Positions 20,615 through 35,000 of a stretch of 64,000 bases of DNA are shown here, piece by piece. Each line of letters begins with the position of its first letter. The first letter of the stretch is position 1. The notes under the pieces are model-generated. The model searched no databases. It was not told the origin of the DNA and worked only from the letters and a program-made list of their open reading frames with translations. Made by a program: the position numbers and the translations under genes. The DNA is from Symsagittifera roscoffensis (lineage: Eukaryota; Xenacoelomorpha; Acoela; Convolutidae), in the NCBI RefSeq assembly GCF_963678635.1, contig NC_087065.1, positions 42,287,430-42,351,429 of the forward strand. Reading direction: 5' to 3'.

Positions 20615-21564
20615 GGTCAAAATATTGATTTTATGATCCTACGACAAACTTCAATTTTTGAGATATCGATGATGTTCGAAACGGATAAAAGCGTAATTCA
20701 TTGTATTTCCTTTAATGCAGCTAGAAGAATCGGTTTAACGCAGTCCGGACATAGTTTAAAAAATTAAGGGTCGAGATCCAATTTTTTGCTAATTTTGAAA
20801 GACAAAAAAATGCCGCAAAATAAGAAAAAACTTTGAGTTGGTGCAAAAACAAATTGTTGTTCGGATAACACGTGCTAGTGGTTTGACAGGTTTTAGAATC
20901 CGTTTACCGGTAAATTCTCTGGCCCAGTGAAATCGGACTTAACGAGGTTGATTTATTGGATTCACCAATCTGGAGGGGTCCAATTTGCATTCTTTTGTGT
21001 AAACCTTTACACCTCAATTGTTTTTTATCGTTTTGTTTTGCGTTGAACTCAGAAATTGTTAGCTTTTTGTGTTCGGATCCATAATTTTTAGGTCAAAAGG
21101 ACAAGAATTGCGAAAAAGTTAGGCGGAATCTATACACTTGAAATTTTTTTGAGTTTGGACGAAAGACTATCCGTTTTTTAAACTAAAAACACTAAAGGGA
21201 CTCAGTTTATTTTGTTACCCTGAAATCAGAAAAAAGAGTTGATTAGTTTTTGGAAGAATTAACCATAGAAAACTTTGCAAACAGTTTTTAGTAAAAGGAA
21301 CGGTTTTGACGGTAGACCCTACCCGGTTCGTCAAGCAACGGTTAGATCAGGAAATCCTACGTTGTTTTTCGACGAAATGGAAAAGTTAAGCAACCTTGAA
21401 ATCAGCATGCAAGTCGAAAATGAGCTTGATAACAGGCCCCTCCCAGTTAAGTGAAATTGTAGAAAAAGTAGCTTAGCTTCATACCGGATGGGTATAAATT
21501 CAAATAGAACCCGTCCCATTTGTTTTGTTTTCAATGACAGAGCTCTAAGTTTCTATCTGGAAAA

Positions 21565-21745
21565 GTCTGATTTTTGTCAATCCGGAAGGGTCCCATTTAT
21601 GCCAATGTGGAAGGGTCCTACTTTTGCCAACTCGGAAGGATCCCAATTTGGCCAATCCGAAAAGGTGATATTTCTAAGTTCAAAGAATCCTAACTAAGCC
21701 AATCCGGAAACGTCCCTGAACGTAAATCCTGAAGGGTCTGATTTT
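21565..21745 (+). repeat. CCGGAAGGGTCC motif array in the leader of copy 3
   Basis: About six units of ccaatccggaagggtccc or close variants occur in 180 bp, spaced 25-35 bp. They are the counterpart of the 9,655-9,910 array of copy 1 on the same element strand. The motif, not the sequence between, is conserved. Confidence 0.65.
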
Positions 21746-22499
21746 TATGAACGTGACCACAGGAATTCTAATACGCCACCTATATGAAGACATGACATTT
21801 AATGAAAATTAGCTGGATATATTTTAGGAAAATGGGACAAATAGGCAACCGAGGAAGGCAAGAACCAAAAATTGCCTGTAAATAAAAACAAAAAAACAAG
21901 ACTAAAACAAAACCAAACCCGTACTATTGCGATTCTAGATCACATCGATATTAGAAGTACATTAATGAATTACTTCTGATAGGAATCCGAAAACTGATTT
22001 GATTTGGAGGAGTGGTCGCCTAGCGAGTTTTGGTAGGTCTAGCTTGGGCATTCCGAAGGCAGATAGGTAATATGAAACTCGAAGGGTGCAATAGATGCGC
22101 AATTCAGAGAAAGATAACTGTCTTTAAGCTTTGTCAGTTAAGTGTTGAACTAGTTAGGGAAAACTTTTTCTTTAAAAACCAGTTCCACTACCGGTTGCAA
22201 TACTTATATTTTTTCTTCTTTTTTCATATTGAAGAGTTTTTTCTATCAACTGGATAGTGAGTACACTATCTTTTAGAGAAATTGTTATCATCCGACTGTG
22301 CAAATTTTTTTCTGAGAATTCCTAATTACTTGCTGTGCATAAATTGAGGATAAGTTGTACTGTAACTAACCAATCAGACCCGTGGTGACTTCTTAGTTTA
22401 AGCCTTAGAACATTACTGTGTTGTGTTATTATAACTTGTTGGTAGACAACAAAACTGTTGCAAGCGAATCAAGTGAGTGAGAAAGGAGAAGTAATAGGT

Positions 22500-24337
22500 T
22501 AAGAGAGTCTAAACAGGTCCAGGATACCTAAACAGATTGATGGTTCTAGAAAACTTAAACTGAAAAAAAAAGACGAAAATGATCAACGAAACTTTCGTGG
22601 CGAGAAGCTTAGAGGCATGCAAGAAGAGGGGGAAGAAAATTTCAGGAGAAATGATCAAAGCGAGGAGTCCGAAAGTCTCGGAAGGCAGCGAGCGACACTG
22701 GATGTAGAGATACGCGGGAGTTCCGCTCACGAAGAGGATCCAGCGGAACGTAGAACCGATGAGAGCGGGACGAGGCGACTAGCGAGTAAATCTGCTTCAG
22801 TAGAACAGAGACAGGACTCTGCGACTTCAACCCGGTCTCTTGATCGAAAAGAAAAGTCCGAATTGTCCAATTTTTTGATTGAAAAACCAGCCGCTGAGGC
22901 TTCACTTACTGGCCACACGATGATGCAAGGAAAATCTGGAAAGGCAGCCACTTCTTCTTCTTTCTCTGAACGACTGAAAAATACTCTTGTATTTCTTACT
23001 TACCATGGGAGCCGGACCGAGTGACGAGATTGACACTCAGGAAGAGGGTGATAATAACGAAGAAGATGTTGTTTCGATAGTTCCACCCAAGCAGACGAGA
23101 TGTCTGTGAAGACAAAGAGTGGCTTCTCCTATTAGTTTGGTACTGTCAGAGCGATTGACAAGGCTTCAAATGAAACGCAAGATTCTAGTGACTTTCTGAT
23201 AACAGCCAATCCTGGCAGCAATGCTGAATCGCCTAAGGCCACTGTAACCTGGCCAGAGATTACACTGAGAGAGCGCTGGAAGCGGAGTACGACAGAGAGA
23301 ATCGGCGCGAGTTGCAACTAGCACCAAAATGCCTGTCAAAGATAAGGTGACGTCACCACTGCCGACGCCCTTGGTGGAAGATGGGCATGGATAGGATGGA
23401 TAAGCCCCATGAACTTGTTTCCAACATTATGAGTGAACTAGAGAGAGCGGTTCATATCGAAAGAGAAAACTTGCAAGAGGAGATATTTCGCAACAAACAG
23501 GAGGCCAGTCCAAGCAAGAAGCGCTTGAAAGAGAGAGCGGATGATCAATTGGTCAGAAACTTGTTACAAACGCGCGAGTGACACGAGAGGCCGAGCAAAG
23601 AGAGCAAAGGTTGATAGATGACATGGAGCAACTTCGAAGCCAACAAGAGCATGCTCTTGGAACTCTCGATACTAGGATAGATGCAATCATGTAGAGACGC
23701 ACTCGGGCCATAATGAACAGATTAGATTGTCTGTGGGGGACTAGAAAGGCATCAGGGAAAAAGAGGAGCACACTCGAGAGAGGCGAGCAGGGAGCCAAGA
23801 GTAGAGCTCAATTAGCCCTCAAATAGAAGAAGAACAAATGAATTCACAAGAGGAAGGGGTAATCCATCAAACAACGCCACTGGGAGTCACAGGCTAGGGA
23901 AAATAACGAAACTCCACAGAGGAGGCTAAATTGGCAGCAAGTCAGCCTCGAACGATTGACTCACGCACGACACCCACGCGAGTGAGTTCCTCAGGGTAGA
24001 ATCACTCGAACCAAGGAAGAGCTAATTCTACCGATTCTGGCAGAAGGGATGTTCCAGATACTCAAACGGCTGATTTTCACAATCAGACAGGAAGTTCTCA
24101 GGATACGACAGCAAAAGCGACAGCGTTTGAAACTCAAAACAGATCCCTAGAGACGTTCTTGACGAGAATATCTGTGATCAATGAGCGCAGCGAAAAGTCT
24201 AAGAGGGTGATAAAAAACCAAGATGCTATAAAGACGAATCTGACGGTTCAATAGACACTTGGACAGAATTCATGAAGCTGCATGTTGAGGAAGAGGGCCT
24301 AGCCCAAGTGCAATCGAGCGTTACTCAAAAGGGCAAT
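22500..24337 (+). pseudogene. gag: Gag of copy 3, truncated and frameshifted
   Basis: Frame 22,617-23,024 matches the N-terminal gag of copy 1 (RLASKSASVEQRQDSATSTR, then KAATSSSFSERLKNTLVF). Frame 23,381-23,581 carries the coiled coil MSELERAVHIERENLQEEIF. At about 24,150-24,335 the capsid start is readable in pieces (RSLETFLTRIS, KPRCYKDESDG, EFMKLHVEEEGL). The copy then ends without zinc knuckles or pol. At least five frame changes and stops lie between these blocks. Collinearity with copy 1 helps to define the ancestral gag order: charged N-terminus, acidic patch, coiled coil, basic arm, capsid, two knuckles. Confidence 0.75.
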
Positions 24338-25389
24338 GTTTTTAATTGGTTTCAACCAATTTTAATCAAACTTTTCCTTTCAGACATTTAGTCTTCACCA
24401 ATCAGAACACAATATTCACCGATATGATTTAGAAATACTTCTCTGACCAGAATATAGTCTATTCGTATAAAATTTATAAGGATATCAATCATAATGTTTT
24501 TTCTAAATTTTTAAAAACAATGACAAATACTTTTCTTAATTTTTACCGGAGAGATCCGAATAAAAATTTTTTTTTTTAGAAAACAAACATTTTGCACCTT
24601 CACTACCTAAACAAGTTTTGAATTTTCAATCGATTTGTTTCAATTTAAACCAATGAAAAAAAAAATTGCAAGTATACGCAAAGCTGTCATTTTACTTTTG
24701 ATTCACTGAAGCTTATACCACGAAAAATCTTATAATTTTTCAATAATTGATTGAATGATATTTTTACAAATCGATATCTGTAAGAGAGTCCGTTGCAAAC
24801 GAGTAATCGAAAAAAATTTCACCCTGATGTTTTTTAACTGATCGACCACCCAATATGAGTCAGTTCTTGTAATTAAAAATATTGTTCATAAATATATCAG
24901 CACTCTTCTTCTTTGGAACCTTCTCTCAATCTTAATCAAATTACTGAAAGAGTTTTGTTCTTCAACAACAAAAAACTAGATCAATGTCCATCATTGTTAT
25001 TTTTAGCCCTTGTTGTCCTTTTTCGCAATTATAAAGACATAAAAAAATTGTATCGAAAAATTTTCAAAAAATTAACCTTTTTCTTTAGTTTCCAATTTGG
25101 AATTACAACCAATTGCGCTAATATCTCTCCCTAGCGATTCACTCCGTTTTAGAAATTTAAAGTAACCAATATAACTTTCAGGCAATGGAAAAATTTTTCT
25201 TATTGATATGAAAATTGCAAATTCCTTAAAAAGCTAAGGAATAACTCAGCAAAGTCAATTATTCAGTTGATAGCTAGATTCAAAATAAGGTCACGAATTT
25301 TATTCTAACCGCTTCTTTTGTCACAAATTTCCTTTGAACTCCAATGTTGTCGACCTTAATGTACGCTTCATCGAGAAAATGATTTTGAG
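24338..25389. other. A+T-rich DNA without recognisable gene
   Basis: Begins right after the broken gag of copy 3. It is dominated by A and T runs, including a 10-base T run near 24,570. Only short random frames are present, such as a 73-codon plus-strand frame at 24,913 with no recognisable motif. I see no repeat structure beyond simple A/T tracts. Confidence 0.5.
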
Positions 25390-28300
25390 AGAGCAAGGTT
25401 CTGATTCATTGTTTTGTCTTCAATAGAAATGTCTTACGATATAGGAACAAGTCCAAGGTTTTCAGCATCGTGAATAACAGTATTTTTGGATTTTTAACAG
25501 CTGAGGTTACCTCTCTTTCTTTTTAACCAAAATTTACATGATGTTGCTTCTTGGTTTGTCCTATTTCATTTGTCTTGAACAATTTAAAACACATTTTAAC
25601 TAAAATTTTCTCGTAATAGAGTTTTCGGGGCCAAAAAAATTCCCAATTTCGTTCAGTGTTTTTAAAACTCTAAGTAGAGTTTTAGGTAGAGTTTTTTCAA
25701 GAATACATTTTCGAAAACGAGGTAAAACTGAAGGGATGACATAATATAAACATCCCAATTTAACTATTAAAAGAAAGTTGAGGAAAACAGTATAACTCAT
25801 CATTATATCCATTTTAGGGCAGTAGGTTCGAAAATGGATTACTTTTAACTGAAATTTTGTAATATAAAAATGGTGTCGGTTTGACTTCTCCTGTTTTAAA
25901 TCATATTTCAAGTATATATAGGTATTTAGGATACCAGCAGCTATGTGTTAGGCTCAACCACAACTTAATACGAATAGAATTGAAAAACTCCTATTTGATT
26001 TTGATTACGAAAAAAAAGTAACTCAATTTCATTGCGTGTCTACTCACAACTATATATACTCCTTGGAGATTCGCACAGTCCATGCGGTTTTAAATTTAGA
26101 TAAAAATCTTTACGTTTTGTAACAATTCAAAAATTTTTGTGTGTTTAATCCAGCGGGGAAGTATTCGATCAGCTTAGTTTTGCAATTCAACTTAGTTTAC
26201 GACGCGAAAGAATAAAAAAAGTGCCTTGCACTGCAAATAGCATCCATTCAAACTGTTAATTCAGAGTTTCCAGCTATTTTTTGGAAAACTATCAACAATA
26301 AAAATTATTCAAAGGCTAATCAAAACTTGCACCACTATAACTGGTTATATAATTTTCGTGATAAATATTGAAATTTTTGTTTTGAAATAGCGGTATGCTT
26401 TTAAGAATGTTTAGAAAACAAGATTTTGTCTCAGACATATTTTCAATTTAGTGTGAAAAAATTGCAAGTTGAAATTTCGCAAATTGCAAATGAAAGTGCA
26501 TAAAAAGAAAAAACTTTTCACTAAAAAAAATTGAGTTTTTTTTAATGTTTTATCAGTTTTGTCTTAACCACCGCACCATGTTTTCTTCTTCATGAATATT
26601 TAAAGAACTTCTTGAACTAATTTTATTCATTCTCGTACACAAGTTTTTTCAATTTTTTGTCAATCATGTAAAAATTTTCAATCAATTTTTAGTCAATCAT
26701 TTTTCGTCAATTATCTTGATTTCTTGATCGTTTCTGTTTGCTGAGCCCAGATTGGGAGTGGTAAAAAACTTCGCGTCATCTATTTTCGAAACGCTCTCAT
26801 CTAATCTTAGAATTGGACTCTTCAAATATCGAACATCGCAACATAAAGAAAATTAATCCCCTTATATCCTATTCTAGTGAAATTTCTTTTTTTCATGGAA
26901 GCATCAGATTTCTATGGGGCCAATTGCCTCAGTTCCTCACTGTGTTGAACCGCAACGTCCTCTGGTTCTATCTCATGTTAGACGAAATTCCACCAGCCGA
27001 TATCAGCTAAAATACGTTCTGGTTCCAATTTAGTATGTCTTTGATCAGTACGCTCGAAATTCTACCCCTTAGATGATCTACCTCTGGTAACACTGGTTTA
27101 TTCATGTCTATCTCCTCGTGTTTAGGTCTTTAAAGAAAACTCGAACATCTCGAAAGTCCATCATCAGTTTCTGATGCATGTGAGTAATTTTTTTCTTGAT
27201 AAAGTTTTGATTTGCTTATGACGTTGCATAATAGAAATTTTGTCCTTGTGGTGAAGACGATCAAGAACTTTATGCTGTTTAATGTTTTCTAGCAGTTCGT
27301 TTTTAGTTTTCACTTGCAAAGTCGTTTTCAAGTGTCCTTCCCTCGTTCAAAGTGATCGGTTTTATCAAAGGTATTCAACAATACCACCCTTGAGGATTGA
27401 GAAAGACCTCCTAAAACGGCAACATTTTAGCTATGAGGGTCCTGCACCACACATACTTGCTCATTTTCACTTGGTGCGTTGAAGCTTTGATTCTCAAGCT
27501 TTTTCATTCTTGTTTCGAGTTTTTTCGCTCTTGTATCGTTCACTGAATTTGTTACATATTCTTTTCTGGATTTTGGTTTTAAACATCGCGTCGCTGAAGT
27601 CGATAGTCGCGTCGAAGTTGCTGATGAATTATTTTCCTAGAATGAACTGATCTGACAAATCGAGTTTTTCTACCACCAGAAAGCTCATCCACAGAAAAAT
27701 ACCTCCATATTGAATGCTCGTATGGGTTTTCTGCCCTACCCAAAACCCATAGCGACATCTGTCTTGCGGCTGCGAGACGTACGCTAGGGTCAGTCAATTC
27801 ATTTTTTTTTCAACTCACATTTCTGATTAGTTTTTTTTGTTGGTATCAAACTGAAGGTTGTGTCTGTGTACAAAGCGAAACCGCTTAAAAAATTCTTTAA
27901 AAAAATTATCTACTCTTTGCAGAACTTGGTTAAACGATGTTCTGATAAAATCAAACCAATTCTTATGGATCATTTCCAGGCACAGCAAATGAATTTCATT
28001 TATTCTGTTTTTTTTTCTACAAAAATGTGGATTTGTCAAAATACTTATTACTACTTTAAATTGTTTGATTCAAAAAATTTTGACCTCTATAGATCAGTTT
28101 CAGAATCTCATAATAAAATGCTCTGTTTGTGTTTAACTTTATTTCCCATCTCTCCTACATTTTTTTGAGACGCTGTCTCTTTATGATAAAAAAATAAAAG
28201 CAAGCATTGAGTTTGGCAGAGATTAGACAGGCAGCAAAACTTCGCATTTTCTGCGGAGTTTCAAAGTAACCCAATTTTGTTTTTTTTTTGTAAATAGCAG

Positions 28301-31300
28301 CTAAAAAATTAGTTTTGAAATCAAAAAGAAGCGTTTCAACCCTTTTAAATCTTTTTGCCCATTTTGACAAAATTAGAAGAATTCATATTGTACATGCAAA
28401 AAATATCTGAAAAAAGTATTATTTACCTTTGATAAGTTTTCAAATAGTTTTCTTAAAGGTTTGAACTAGAGCAAATCAATTTAAATTGATAGAAATTTCA
28501 AACTTTTTCGATTATTGAAGGTGTAAACAGATTGATTTTTAACCAAAGTCTACCTTATCTAGATTCCTTTGGGGTCATAAATTAAATCATTCATCAATTT
28601 TGTTTAAAAATTGAAAAATGCAAAATGTTTGATTGGTTCTGAAATTCTATACAGATAGTCTTCATTTTGATCTGAAAATTTTTGAAAAATTTAATCTGAA
28701 AAGGCATAATTCATTTTGATTGGTAAACTTCCGAAGTGATAAAGTTCTTCTGAAAAAAAAACACTTGACTCTGTAGATATCAAATGGAGTAAAGATTTCA
28801 TTACGAGTATCATAAAAGTTAATATTTTTTTAAATAAGTGTATGTACACCGAATGGTCGTTTTTAGGTCGTTTTTAGGTACACCGAATGAATGACATTCA
28901 TTTGAATGGATTTTTTTTACAATAAACTGAGTTGGTCGAGTCACTTGTATACATGTAATTTCAACTATCTTCAACAAATTTTCGAACTTATAAAAATAAT
29001 TGTAAATCTCAAAAGGTTACATGTAATGAGTATGGCAGGGATTAAATACGTCAACAAGCATCAAAACATTGCTAAAGTTTTGAAGTGGTAATTATAAAGT
29101 TCATGTGAATTACAGTAAAAACTGATTTCCCATCAAGCAGAAGCATTTCATTCGTTATGCCGAGTTTATGTTTTTGTGATATTTCATTTTTTTTGAAACT
29201 CTTTGTAAAAATCAGTGGGTAAATTAACATTCGTAAAACGTTTTTAGAATTATTGGTTTACGCGAAACAACAGTTTTTTAAGAAAAATAACAAGTTTGAC
29301 TTCGTTAAAAAACTGAGCGAACATGATGTAATAATGTATTTCACAGTTGAGTTTTGATAATTGATCATTTGTTTTTGTTCAAAAGATTTAAATGATGAAA
29401 TTACCAACGCAAACACCAATCAATAGCAAGTTGTCGATCATTCTCAAGAAACTCTCAATGATAAAGGATTGACAAATTTTAAACCTACATATTTGGCTGC
29501 AAAGATAGTAGACCTATGAGGACGTTTTTAAGTTTTTTCAAATTGCGTAGCTTACTTTACTCAGTGAAAAGGCATTCACAAATTTGTTGAAATTGCTTAA
29601 TATTTATAGAGAATCGACTAACTGAAACGTCATGCAAGGTTATTGTTTTCATATTTTTAACAGTTCAGTAGTTTGACCATATTCATGGTATTTTCATGCA
29701 AAAAATTCAGCATATGTTTTTGGCTACATTAAATTTTCTACTGTTTTGTCAATATTTTCTGATAAACATATGCAAAATGATGTGGAAAAGCTGAAAACTC
29801 TGATGTTTCACATGACTTTGAACAATTCAGGATAAAATTATACATATTTCTGGTCTAAAGATTGCTTTAAAATAAAAATTTTTCTCAAATTTGAATGAGT
29901 TGAATAATGGGAGGTTGAGGAGAAACCATTTAAAACCAAACTTGGAGTGAATGGGAAAAACTGTGGTGGAGTTTATTAAAAATACTTTGGCAATTTGAGC
30001 CCAAAAAAAACTTGCTCGAAAGATCGAATTTTGGTTACAAAACATAAACTGAAACAAACCAAAAAGCTTTGGGTTGAGGCAAATTAAAAATACTGATGAA
30101 TTTTTTGATCACCTGATGAAACAAAAGAAAATCTAAACATTTCAGAAGTTTCAAGGAGCTTTTTTCTATGCTGATACTGCCTCATATTTTAAAATGATCA
30201 GTTAATTGAGACAATTTTTCCACTAAATTATCCCTTGACTGACGATTTTTGTACAAAAAGATTCCCTATGGAAGAAATTATTTGGAACAGTTTTATATTT
30301 CTACTGTTTACCGAAAAAATTGAAGTATATAAAATTATAGGCACACAATTCTTTAAAATGAAAAGAAACATATAATTTTTTGTTGCAAAAAGAATTCAAA
30401 AAGTTTCAGAGAAAAAAATAAGAATTTGGAGTTTTTCCGAGAAATTGATATTTTCAGCAGGATGCTGTAGTCCTATCAACGATATGAACTTTGTCCCAAA
30501 TGGATTCAAAGAGAGACACACCACAAAATCAGTGTTTTGCTCATGTTGGTCTTAATATTTTTCTTTTAAGATAAAAAGTAGGTTGATTTATAGTTTGCTT
30601 AACTTAGTTTGCTTAAGATCTACAAGTCATTCAAATGATACAGTTTCTAAATCAAGTTTTCGTTCTGAGTGAAAACTTATGAGGAAAGTGTTCTCTTGGA
30701 AGCTCTCAGATAGAGCCGAATTAAGTAACTGCGTTTCACTGCATACTTTTGCTTGTAACCCAAAATAAATCACCCATAAAAAAACGTAGCCAAAATTGAG
30801 GGGAATTTTATTAAAAGTTTTAGATAAGAGTTACTAATTTCGATCTCATTTTAATCACTAAATGTTACATAAAATTACGTTCTATAAGTTTTTACTAGTG
30901 GTATATGCTTGAATACTCTTTTTTGAATGCTTTACCAAGCACCAGTTTCCTCTTATTCAAAGACAGTACTGACAAAGATTCAGGATAAAAAGTGACGTCA
31001 GGACTTTCTCTGAAGAAAATTGTAATTTTGTGATGAAATTCACAATTGCTACAGAATTAGAAAAGTTTGTCTGACAATTGAATAATTGGCAGTACTAAAT
31101 TCACCTTTCCATTAAAATGTTTTAATCAACTGATACGTATTTACCCTACGTTTTTATAGTTCTAACTAAGTTTTGCATGCTTGGCGGGTCCAATTGCGAT
31201 ATATTGGATATGCAGTAAGAGTTCATTCGAAATACAATAATTCTCTGAGATTTTCAAAATAAATTATGTTGTAGTTTTTGTTTTAACTAGATCCATTCAG

Positions 31301-31990
31301 TAACAGTGTAGAAGAAATCAGCAGACTAAGAGTTAGGTTTACAAATAAAAGTAATAAAATGAAAAATTTGTACAGATACTGAGTATAATTTGAATTATTT
31401 TTACTTCACTCTCTCAAAATTTGTTTTTTTCCCCCACAATCTCTTGAGTATTGAAAGTTTCGACATAGTTTTAGCTAATTTGAGCTTGTTTTTTTTTGGT
31501 TTTTAATTTTCATAACACTATGTTACCTACTGCCCAAATTAGATCCAGCCATAACCAATTTCAAAAATTTGTGGAGAAAAACGACTAGACAAAACATTTT
31601 TTTATTCGAAACTTTTCCTTGTCTTAACTTCTTACCAATTATTAAAGAATCTGGGCTCCGTTTCACACTCTACATGTATTATAACAATTATAATCTACAC
31701 ATCAGATAAGGAGTGATAAGCAAATTAGACAAAAAATTCAGCCTCTTGAATTTTTTTCCAAAAATTTTTCTAAATTACCATCTGAAATTGAACATGTGAA
31801 ACCTATAACTAATCCTGATACAATGAAAAAAATTTTTCTTATTATAATAAATATGATCTTTGAGTTCTGGATAATTCCTCATGTAAAACGTTTTTTGTGG
31901 GGATCCGATAGTCTTTACCTAGTCGCATGGGGTGTCAATTCCCCCGGGCTGAACTGCTTCAACATAAACCACTCCAATGGTGCATTTGCA
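25390..31990. repeat. Segmental duplication, unit 1 (about 6.5 kb)
   Basis: Long blocks reappear in the same order and orientation about 6.5-7.1 kb further on. Examples are 25,600-26,720 with 32,150-33,220, 26,720-27,800 with 33,205-34,290, 28,370-29,620 with 35,460-36,680, 29,800-30,340 with 36,860-37,480, and 30,880-31,990 with 37,500-38,525. Recognisable anchors are TCTTCAATAGAAATGT at 25,420 and 32,129, and CTAATCCTGAT at 31,807 and 38,338. Offsets differ (6.5 to 7.1 kb) because each unit has gained or lost sequence; unit 1 has about 170 bp extra near 25,445-25,610. Apart from a gypsy remnant I see no gene. Confidence 0.8.
26700..27800 (-). pseudogene. Decayed gypsy protease/RT-entry remnant in duplication unit 1
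   Basis: Minus-strand reading gives retropepsin-like text related to the family at 1-17 kb but clearly more diverged: SVRLAAARQMSLWVLGRAEN, then in another frame WMSFLVVEKLDLSDQFILGK and NFDATIDFSDAMFK. About 700 bases further along the element strand (near 26,900-27,060), pieces of the RT entry (LKLEPERILADIGWWNFV, KSDASMKK) are readable. No frame is intact. It is evidence of an older, separate gypsy lineage. Confidence 0.6.
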
Positions 31991-32094
31991 TGCCATTGAA
32001 CATTCAAATCTAAATATAGGCTGGCCTAATGACATTTTCCTTCTTTCTTGTGATACATATTGCATTCTATTGTTTGCTTTGACTTACACCTTAT

Positions 32095-35000
32095 TACAGA
32101 GGGCAAGCTTTTGATCCATTGTTGTGTCTTCAATAGAAATGTTTTACGATATAGAGTTTTCGGGGCCAAAAAAAGTTCAAAATTTCGTCCAAATTTTTCA
32201 AAATTCAGTTCAAACCAAACTGAATGGATGACGAAAAATCAACAACCCAATTTTACAATTAAAAGAAAATATAAGAAAAAAGTATGACTCATCTTGATTC
32301 CCATTTCAGGAAGTAGGTTCAAAACTGGAATGTTTTTCCCGAAAACTTAAAGGTATGGAAATGGTGTCGGTGAGATTTTTCCTGTTTTAAATCACATTTC
32401 AAGTATATATCAGGTATTTAGGATAGCAGCAGCTATGTGTTAGGGTCAACCACAACTTTATACAAATCGAATTGAAAAACTCCTATTTGATTTTGATTAA
32501 AAAAAAAAGTATGTCAAATTCATTGCGTGTCTACTCACAACTATATATACTCCTTGGAGATTCGCAAAGTCCATGCGGTTTTAACAGAAACATCTTTAAC
32601 GGAATTCTGCTAAATTAAGATAAAAGTATTTACGTTTTGTAACAACTCAAAAATTTTCGTGTGTTAATCCTGCGGGGAAGTATTCGATCAGCTTAGTTTT
32701 GCAATTCAACTTAGCTTACGGCACGAAATAATAAGAAAAGTGCCTTGCACTGCAGATAGCATCCATTCAAACTGTTAATTGAGAGTTTCCAGCTATTTTT
32801 TGGAAAACCATTAAAAATAAGTCGAAAATCTCAAAATCAAATTATGAATAAAAGTTAATGAAAACTTTTAAAGGTTTTTTTGATGTCCAAGTTTTCATAC
32901 GAATTGACGAATTGGTTATGTAATTCTTGCGATACATATTGAAGGTTGTCGTTTTGAAATTGCGCTATGCTTTTAGGAATGTTTAAAAAACAAGATTTGA
33001 TTTCAGATATTTTTCCAGTGTAAGCATTTTTCCACTTTACGCAAAAAGAAAAAATTGAGAACTTTTTTGAATGTTTTATCGATTTTGTTTTAACCACCAT
33101 ATTTCCTTCTTCATAGAATTCTTTCAATTTTCTTGAACTAATTTTATTCATTCTCGTACATTCTATCACAAATAATTTCACTTTTTTGTCATTCATGTAA
33201 AAAAAAGTTCATCTTGATTTCTTGATCATACTTGCCAAGATGCTGATTGGGAGTGCATCCTCTTGTTTCGAAACGTTCTCATCTAATCTTGGAGTTGGAT
33301 AGTTCAAATAGAATGAAAATTGATCCCATTTCTTTTTCGCCATCACCACTTGGCAGGCCCACTGTAGCTTGGATGGTTCTATCAGATCATACTCTAGTGA
33401 AATTTCTTTTTCTTTCATGCATGCGTTTCTTCCGTAGAGGGTCATTCGCCTCCCTTTCTCTCTGTGTGGTACCGCAAAGCCCTCTAGTTCGTTATCTCAG
33501 GTTTTAAAAAATTCCAAAAGCCGATGACGTCTAATTGCTCTGAAAATACGTTCTGGCTCCATTTTAGTATGTCCTTGATGGCCTCGAGCTGTACGTTCGA
33601 AATTCTCCCCCTTAGATGATCTACCTCTGGTAACACTGGTTTGTCTATAACTAATTCCTCGGGTTTGGGTCTTCAAGGAAAATTCGCACTACTCAAAAAT
33701 CCATCATCAGTTTGTGATTCAAGTGAGTATATTTTTCTTGGCGAAATTTTGATTTGTCGTGATCGGTTTATCAAGAGTATTCAACAAAACACTCACTAAA
33801 TGCCACCCTTGAGGATTGAGAAGGAACTCCTAACTTTTTAGGCATTTTAGCTATGATGGTTGTGCACCACGCATACCTGCTCATTTTCACTTGGTGCGTT
33901 AAAAGTTTTCATTCTCCAGCTTAAAATTGCAGCCCTATTTGCTTTCAATCATACCAACCTCTTCTAGAAGAAAAAGCGTTTTTACGCTAATGTGTCTTTA
34001 TCAAATTCACTGGTTTTGTTACATACTTCTGTCTGGATTTCGGTTACAAAACATCCCGTCGTTGAGGTCGATCGTCGCGTCGATCGTTGCGTCACGTCAT
34101 GACGAATTCTTTTCCTAGAAAGAATAAATCTAACAAATATAGGTTTTCTACCACAAGAAAGCTCATCCACAGATTTGTACCCACATATTGAGTGCTAGTG
34201 TGGGTTCTCTACCCTGCCCAAAAACCCATAGCGCAAATCTGTTTGCGGCTGCGAGACGTACGCTAAGGTCATCAACTAAAGATTTGACAACTAAAGATCA
34301 GTTTAAATCTCAAAAAAAACTACACTGATGGTTTTAAATCTTATTTTCCAGCTCCCATAATTTTTTTGAGATGCTGTCTCTGGATGTTAAGAAAAAAGTA
34401 GCAAGCATTGAGTTTGGCAGAGGTTACAGAAGCAGCAAAACTTCGCAATTTCTGCGGAGTTTCGAAGTTACCCAATTGTGTTTTTTTTTTAATAGCAGCA
34501 AAAAAATTAGTTTTCAGAAGTTGCCAAAAAGAAGCGTTTAATCCCTATTTAACATTCTTGCCCAATTTACTTTATGAAAGATGATTGAAAAGCTCTCAAA
34601 AGAGACGGATGTTTTCTGATTCTGATACCCCACTTTTTTTCTGCATCAAAATTATTTAGAAATTATTCTGTTGGAAATTTTTAATAGAACCGAGTTTTGT
34701 AACTGGGCTTCACTGCATACTTCTTCTTAGACTTCAGTGAAAACGCTTGCTTTCATTTTTTTTGTAAAAAAAACAGATTGAAGACAAGATTGGGAGCAAA
34801 ATTGAAGGTAAGACTGGAAAACAAATTGAAAGTATTTTTTTTTTATAAGAATTGATTGTTTCGCTCTCATTTCGATCATCATATTTTTACTTAAATTTCA
34901 CTGATATAATATCCTTTTTTTAGAAGTGGTAAAGCTTAGTTTTTTCGGTTCTGATTGCTTCGTTTAGCTGCAATTCTTGCTCAGACAAAACAGGTTTAGT

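Larger units (their letters stand above)
19086..24337 (+). mobile_element. Ty3/gypsy retrotransposon, copy 3 (plus strand, truncated)
   Basis: Opposite orientation to copies 1 and 2. It comprises LTR/leader segment C (about 19,086-22,480) followed by gag. The left end lacks the TGTGACATTCG terminus and abuts the LINE fragment. The right end stops inside the gag capsid at about 24,337, after which unrelated A+T-rich DNA begins. Segment C is more diverged from A and B than they are from each other, and gag has many stops, so this is an old copy. B and C together form an imperfect inverted repeat around the 1.5 kb LINE fragment. Confidence 0.75.
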
